DNA from: an uncultured Dermabacteraceae bacterium
Lineage (GTDB): Bacteria > Actinomycetota > Actinomycetes > Actinomycetales > Dermabacteraceae
Length of the DNA stretch: 31,857 nt
Assembly: GCA_946223075.1 (NCBI GenBank)
Contig: CAMILZ010000023.1
Coordinates: 1-31,857 of the forward strand
Reading direction: 5' to 3'
In this document: positions 29,557-31,857 of the stretch, piece after piece
Position numbering within the stretch: position 1 is the stretch's first letter
How the letters are laid out: every line of letters starts with the position of its first letter
Program-made: the position numbers and the translations under genes
The notes under the pieces: model-generated
The model's database searches: none
What the model was told of the DNA's origin: nothing
Seen by the model: the letters and a program-made list of their open reading frames with translations, nothing else

Positions 29557-29910
29557 TCAGCTTTCTTCTGCTTCTTCGCCGGAGACGCGCACGAAGAACC
29601 CTGAGGAGATCGCGAGGAGTTCGCGCATGAGCTCGTATTGGCTGCCGTGCATGTCCCAGATTTCGTCTTCGCCGGCTGCTTCGGGGCGCTCGTAGATCGA
29701 TTCGGTCGTGGTGACGTCGGCGAGCCAGCCGTTGTCGTAGTACGCCATGAGGGGCTTCATAGCCTCGTTGTACGCCTTAATGGCTTCGAGGCCTTCAACG
29801 GCTTTTTCATAGGCTTCGCGGGATTTTATGAGGTTTTCTTGAGCCACGGAAAGGCGTTCGAGGGCGGCCTTTTGTTCGGGGGTGTGCTCATTGGGAGTGC
29901 TGTTGTTCAT
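29557..29910 (-). CDS. DUF4298-domain protein
   Basis: A 117-aa soluble, helical, acidic protein of unknown function. The first half is a predicted coiled coil (QKAALERLSVAQENLIKSRE ... AVEGLEAIKAYNEAMKPLM). The second half has AYYDNGWLADVTTTES and EDEIWDMHGSQYELMRELL, which match the DUF4298 pattern of a long helix pair followed by an LxAYY motif and a C-terminal helix. The ATG at 29910 is 4 bp after the GNAT gene stop, so the two are an operon; a longer in-frame start would lie inside the GNAT gene and is rejected. DUF4298 members are found widely in Gram-positives next to unrelated genes and their role is not known to me. Confidence 0.8.
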   Translation of the reverse strand: MNNSTPNEHTPEQKAALERLSVAQENLIKSREAYEKAVEGLEAIKAYNEAMKPLMAYYDNGWLADVTTTESIYERPEAAGEDEIWDMHGSQYELMRELLAISSGFFVRVSGEEAEES

Positions 29911-29914
29911 GGCT

Positions 29915-30403
29915 TTAGTGTGGCACGAGCTGTTTGACGTAGCACTGGGAAACTCCGTCCTCGGTGTAGGGCGCGAAGAGGTGAGGGAGTCGTTGCCATC
30001 CGGTTTTTTCGTAGAGGGCGATGGCGTCTTCTTGGAGGCTACCGGTGTGGAGGTACAGCTCCGTTGCGCCACGGGAAGCGGCATCCCGTTCGATGTGCTG
30101 CAGAAGTGTTGTGGCAGTCCCTTGGCCTCGGTACTTTTTTCCGACGATCAGCCGTTTCACCTCGAGGCGGTCGGCTAGTGCGCGAAGCATGACCGTGCCA
30201 ACGGCAGTGTTGTCGTGAAGCGCGAGGAGGACGGTGAGAATCGTTTCCGGGTCAAGGGTTTCGTCACTGCGGCCAGCGTATTCGGGGTGGGCGGCGTAGT
30301 AGGCGCTGTAACGGGGCTCGAGTTCGGCGTCTTTTTCGGCGTGGAGCGCCGTGACGCGCGGGTCGTCGTAGCTGGTCCTGAAGATGCGTGGGTTCTCGCT
30401 CAT
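29915..30403 (-). CDS. GNAT-family N-acetyltransferase
   Basis: A 162-aa single-domain acetyl-CoA-dependent transferase. The acetyl-CoA-binding motif A is VKRLIVGKKYRGQGTATTLL (split around 80-100, with RGQGTA matching R/QxxGxG/A). Following it are ELYLHTGSLQEDAIALYEKTGW (motif B with the ALYEK signature) and a C-terminal FAPYTEDGVSQCYVKQL. The ATG at 30403 has TAATAT (30415-30410) 6 nt upstream, so the mRNA is likely leaderless. It is the first gene of a two-gene operon with the DUF4298 protein. The substrate (small molecule or protein) cannot be told from the sequence. Confidence 0.88.
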   Translation of the reverse strand: MSENPRIFRTSYDDPRVTALHAEKDAELEPRYSAYYAAHPEYAGRSDETLDPETILTVLLALHDNTAVGTVMLRALADRLEVKRLIVGKKYRGQGTATTLLQHIERDAASRGATELYLHTGSLQEDAIALYEKTGWQRLPHLFAPYTEDGVSQCYVKQLVPH

Positions 30404-30419
30404 ACCTCGATATTAAAGG

Positions 30420-30457
30420 GGTGTGGTCCCCACTCCCGAAGGAGTGGGGACCACACC
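30420..30457 (-). terminator. Long perfect hairpin terminating the surface-protein gene
   Basis: GTGTGGTCCCCACTCC (30421-30436) and GGAGTGGGGACCACAC (30441-30456) are exact complements with a CGAA loop, plus one more pair at the ends. It is 36 bp after the surface-protein stop and just before the GNAT -10 box. A short T-run follows on the minus strand. Confidence 0.85.
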
Positions 30458-30493
30458 GTTTTGTAGCTATCGAACGGGTCGTGAGGTGTTAGC

Positions 30494-31857
30494 TCACTGC
30501 TCGTTCTTGCGGCGGCGGGTCACGAGGGCCGCACCACCAGCGAGGAGCGAGGCTGCAGCGGCGAGGAGACCGCCGGTCTCAGCACCCGTGCGCGGGAGTG
30601 CGTGCCTGCCACCCTGGACCGGAACGAGCTTGACCGGCTTGGTCGGGCGGCTGGAGCCAGCGTTGTCAGCGGAGTCGTCGCCGGGCTGCTCGCCTGCGTT
30701 GTCACCGGGCTGCTCAGCGTCGTCGCCAGGCTGTTCGCCTGCGTCGTCGCCGGGCTCTTCAGTGCCTTCGCCGGGCTCATCGGTGCCGTCGCCGGGCTGT
30801 TCGTCGGTGCCGTCATCGGATCCATCGACCGGGGTGTCGATGACGTTGATCGTTGCAACAACGACCTCGCTCGAACCGTCGGGGTAGGTCACGAGGACCT
30901 CGTAGACGTTCTCAACCGCGGCGTAGGTGGTCTCAACGGTGATCGCGCCGGTCTCCGGATCGATCGTCACGCCCCCGATCTCACCATCGTTAAGAGCGAA
31001 CTTGGTGCCCTCGGGCATGTCGCGCTCTTCGCCGGTCTCCTCGTCCGTGAACTTCGGAGCCTCGATGGTGCCAACCTGGCCGCGCTCAACCTCAGCAGAT
31101 GCGTACACCGGCTGGTAGAGCTTGGCCTGCGGGGTCTCGACAACGTTGACCGTTGCAACAACGACCTCGGTCGTGCCGTCGGGGTAGGTCACGAGAACTT
31201 CGTAGACGTTCTTCGCGGGAGCGGCGTCGGTTGCGTGAACGGTGATTGCACCGGTCTCCTCATCGATTTCAACGCCCTGGATCTCGCCGTCCTTGAGGGC
31301 GTAGCGAGCGGCTGGAGCGTCGATTTCCTCGCCGGTCTCTGCCGAGGTGTACTTCGGAGCGGCCACGTAAGCGGTCTCGCCCTGTTCAACGGTGACCTCT
31401 TCGTAGGCGGGCTGGTAGAGGTCCTTGTCCTCGGTGTTGGGGGCAACAACGTTGACCGTTGCGACAACGACCTCGGTCGTGCCGTCCGGGTAGGTCACGA
31501 GAACTTCGTAGGCGTTGGTGGCAGGTGCGGCGTACGTCGGAACGTCGGTGATCTCACCGGTGTTCTCGTCGATCTTGATGTCGCTGTCCTGAGCGTACTT
31601 GAAAGCAAACTTAGTGCCCTCAGGCATGTCGCGCTCTTCGCCGGTCTCCTGGTCGGTGAACTTCGGAGCGGCCACGTAAGCGGTTTCGCCCTCGTTGACG
31701 GTGACCTCTTCGTAAACAGGTGCACACATGTCCGTCGCTTTGGGCGCATTAGCGATCTCATCTGCGATCCTCTGCGCTTCCTCGGCGGTGGCCTGGAGCT
31801 TTGCAGCTTCTGCTGCTGCTGCGTCGGCGGCGGCCTTTGCCTCGTCGGCGGTGGCCT
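30494..31857 (-). CDS. Rib/alpha-like repeat surface protein with LPXTG anchor, C-terminal part (cut by window edge)
   Basis: The frame is open from the stop at 30494 to the right edge, so the N-terminus is missing; the ATG at 31729 is internal. At the edge lies an Ala/Glu-rich helical segment (about 42 residues, EEAQRIADEI-like heptads). Three ~100-aa Rib/alpha-like repeats follow, each with a PxFTxxETGEE core, IDxxTGxI and a closing VTYPDG segment. Next is a Gly/Asp/Glu/Pro-rich wall-spanning linker, then sortase signal LPRTG (bases 30584-30598), a hydrophobic helix and a basic tail (TRRRKNEQ). The product is therefore covalently wall-anchored. Such proteins in other Gram-positives act in adhesion and immune evasion with variable repeat number. 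No sortase gene is in the window. Confidence 0.92.
   Translation of the reverse strand, partial: ATADEAKAAADAAAAEAAKLQATAEEAQRIADEIANAPKATDMCAPVYEEVTVNEGETAYVAAPKFTDQETGEERDMPEGTKFAFKYAQDSDIKIDENTGEITDVPTYAAPATNAYEVLVTYPDGTTEVVVATVNVVAPNTEDKDLYQPAYEEVTVEQGETAYVAAPKYTSAETGEEIDAPAARYALKDGEIQGVEIDEETGAITVHATDAAPAKNVYEVLVTYPDGTTEVVVATVNVVETPQAKLYQPVYASAEVERGQVGTIEAPKFTDEETGEERDMPEGTKFALNDGEIGGVTIDPETGAITVETTYAAVENVYEVLVTYPDGSSEVVVATINVIDTPVDGSDDGTDEQPGDGTDEPGEGTEEPGDDAGEQPGDDAEQPGDNAGEQPGDDSADNAGSSRPTKPVKLVPVQGGRHALPRTGAETGGLLAAAASLLAGGAALVTRRRKNEQ
30824..31729 (-). repeat. Three tandem Rib/alpha-like repeat units
   Basis: Units start at 31729, 31420 and 31120 on the minus strand (about 309, 300 and 297 bp). 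Long blocks are near-identical at the DNA level, for example the segment coding VTYPDGTTEVVVATVNV in units 1 and 2. Confidence 0.88.

Noticed and set aside
1..31857. Riboswitch, phage, IS element or attachment site
   Set aside because: No transposase, integrase or known riboswitch core was seen in any intergenic region; the tRNA-Thr has no duplicated 3' end in the window.

Overview
The window looks like a chromosomal segment of a high-GC Gram-positive bacterium (Actinobacteria, probably order Micrococcales; a Dermabacter-like organism would fit, but that placement is inference). The grounds are high GC, an FprA-type reductase, DUF3263, a LytR_C-domain protein, a CIRCE-controlled groEL with a GGM tail and no adjacent groES, an LPXTG surface protein, and many genes whose -10 box sits 6-7 nt before the start codon (leaderless pattern). 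There is no phage, IS element, integron or CRISPR array; most of it is housekeeping sequence.

Layout. 1-567: start of an exported Pro/Glu/Thr-repeat protein running off the left edge. 800-3323: phosphoglucomutase and a two-TM Gln/Tyr-rich membrane protein. 3427-5123: a PhoU-like/PiT phosphate uptake pair overlapping by one base. 5389-6758: divergent conserved hypothetical and DUF4126 membrane protein. 6762-11245: M3 peptidyl-dipeptidase and GH36 alpha-galactosidase. 11437-14110: alanine aminotransferase and convergent ferredoxin-NADP reductase. 14456-17786: AIM24-family protein, copper P-type ATPase and copper chaperone, the copper genes behind a promoter with a CsoR-type operator in its spacer. 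17933-21058: membrane Ser/Thr kinase, DsbA-like protein and tRNA-Thr(UGU). 21258-24268: Fe-S/flavin ene-reductase and a DUF559-type nuclease-fold protein. 24602-26528: TetR regulator, uracil-DNA glycosylase and DUF3263 protein. 26898-29481: LytR_C-domain protein, then groEL behind two CIRCE boxes and a long leader. 29557-30403: GNAT and DUF4298 proteins. 30494-31857: C-terminal part of a Rib/alpha-like sortase-anchored surface protein running off the right edge.

Features not explained by the genes are mainly repeats. (i) Six copies of a ~65-bp intergenic element have complementary ends (AGGGTGTAGAAAA ... TTTTCTACACCCT). In the three best-paired copies the arms changed together (GGTGGAG/CTCCACC versus GGTGTAG/CTACACC), and there are two left-end subfamilies. 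(ii) The octamer CGTCGGAC occurs at least 16 times on either strand, including two exact inverted pairs and one near-exact pair, the latter inside the copper ATPase coding region. (iii) Ten genes share the TANNNT-N6/7-start arrangement, which resets several start codons. No complete new defence or biosynthetic system is visible; the two repeat families are the best candidates for something undescribed.
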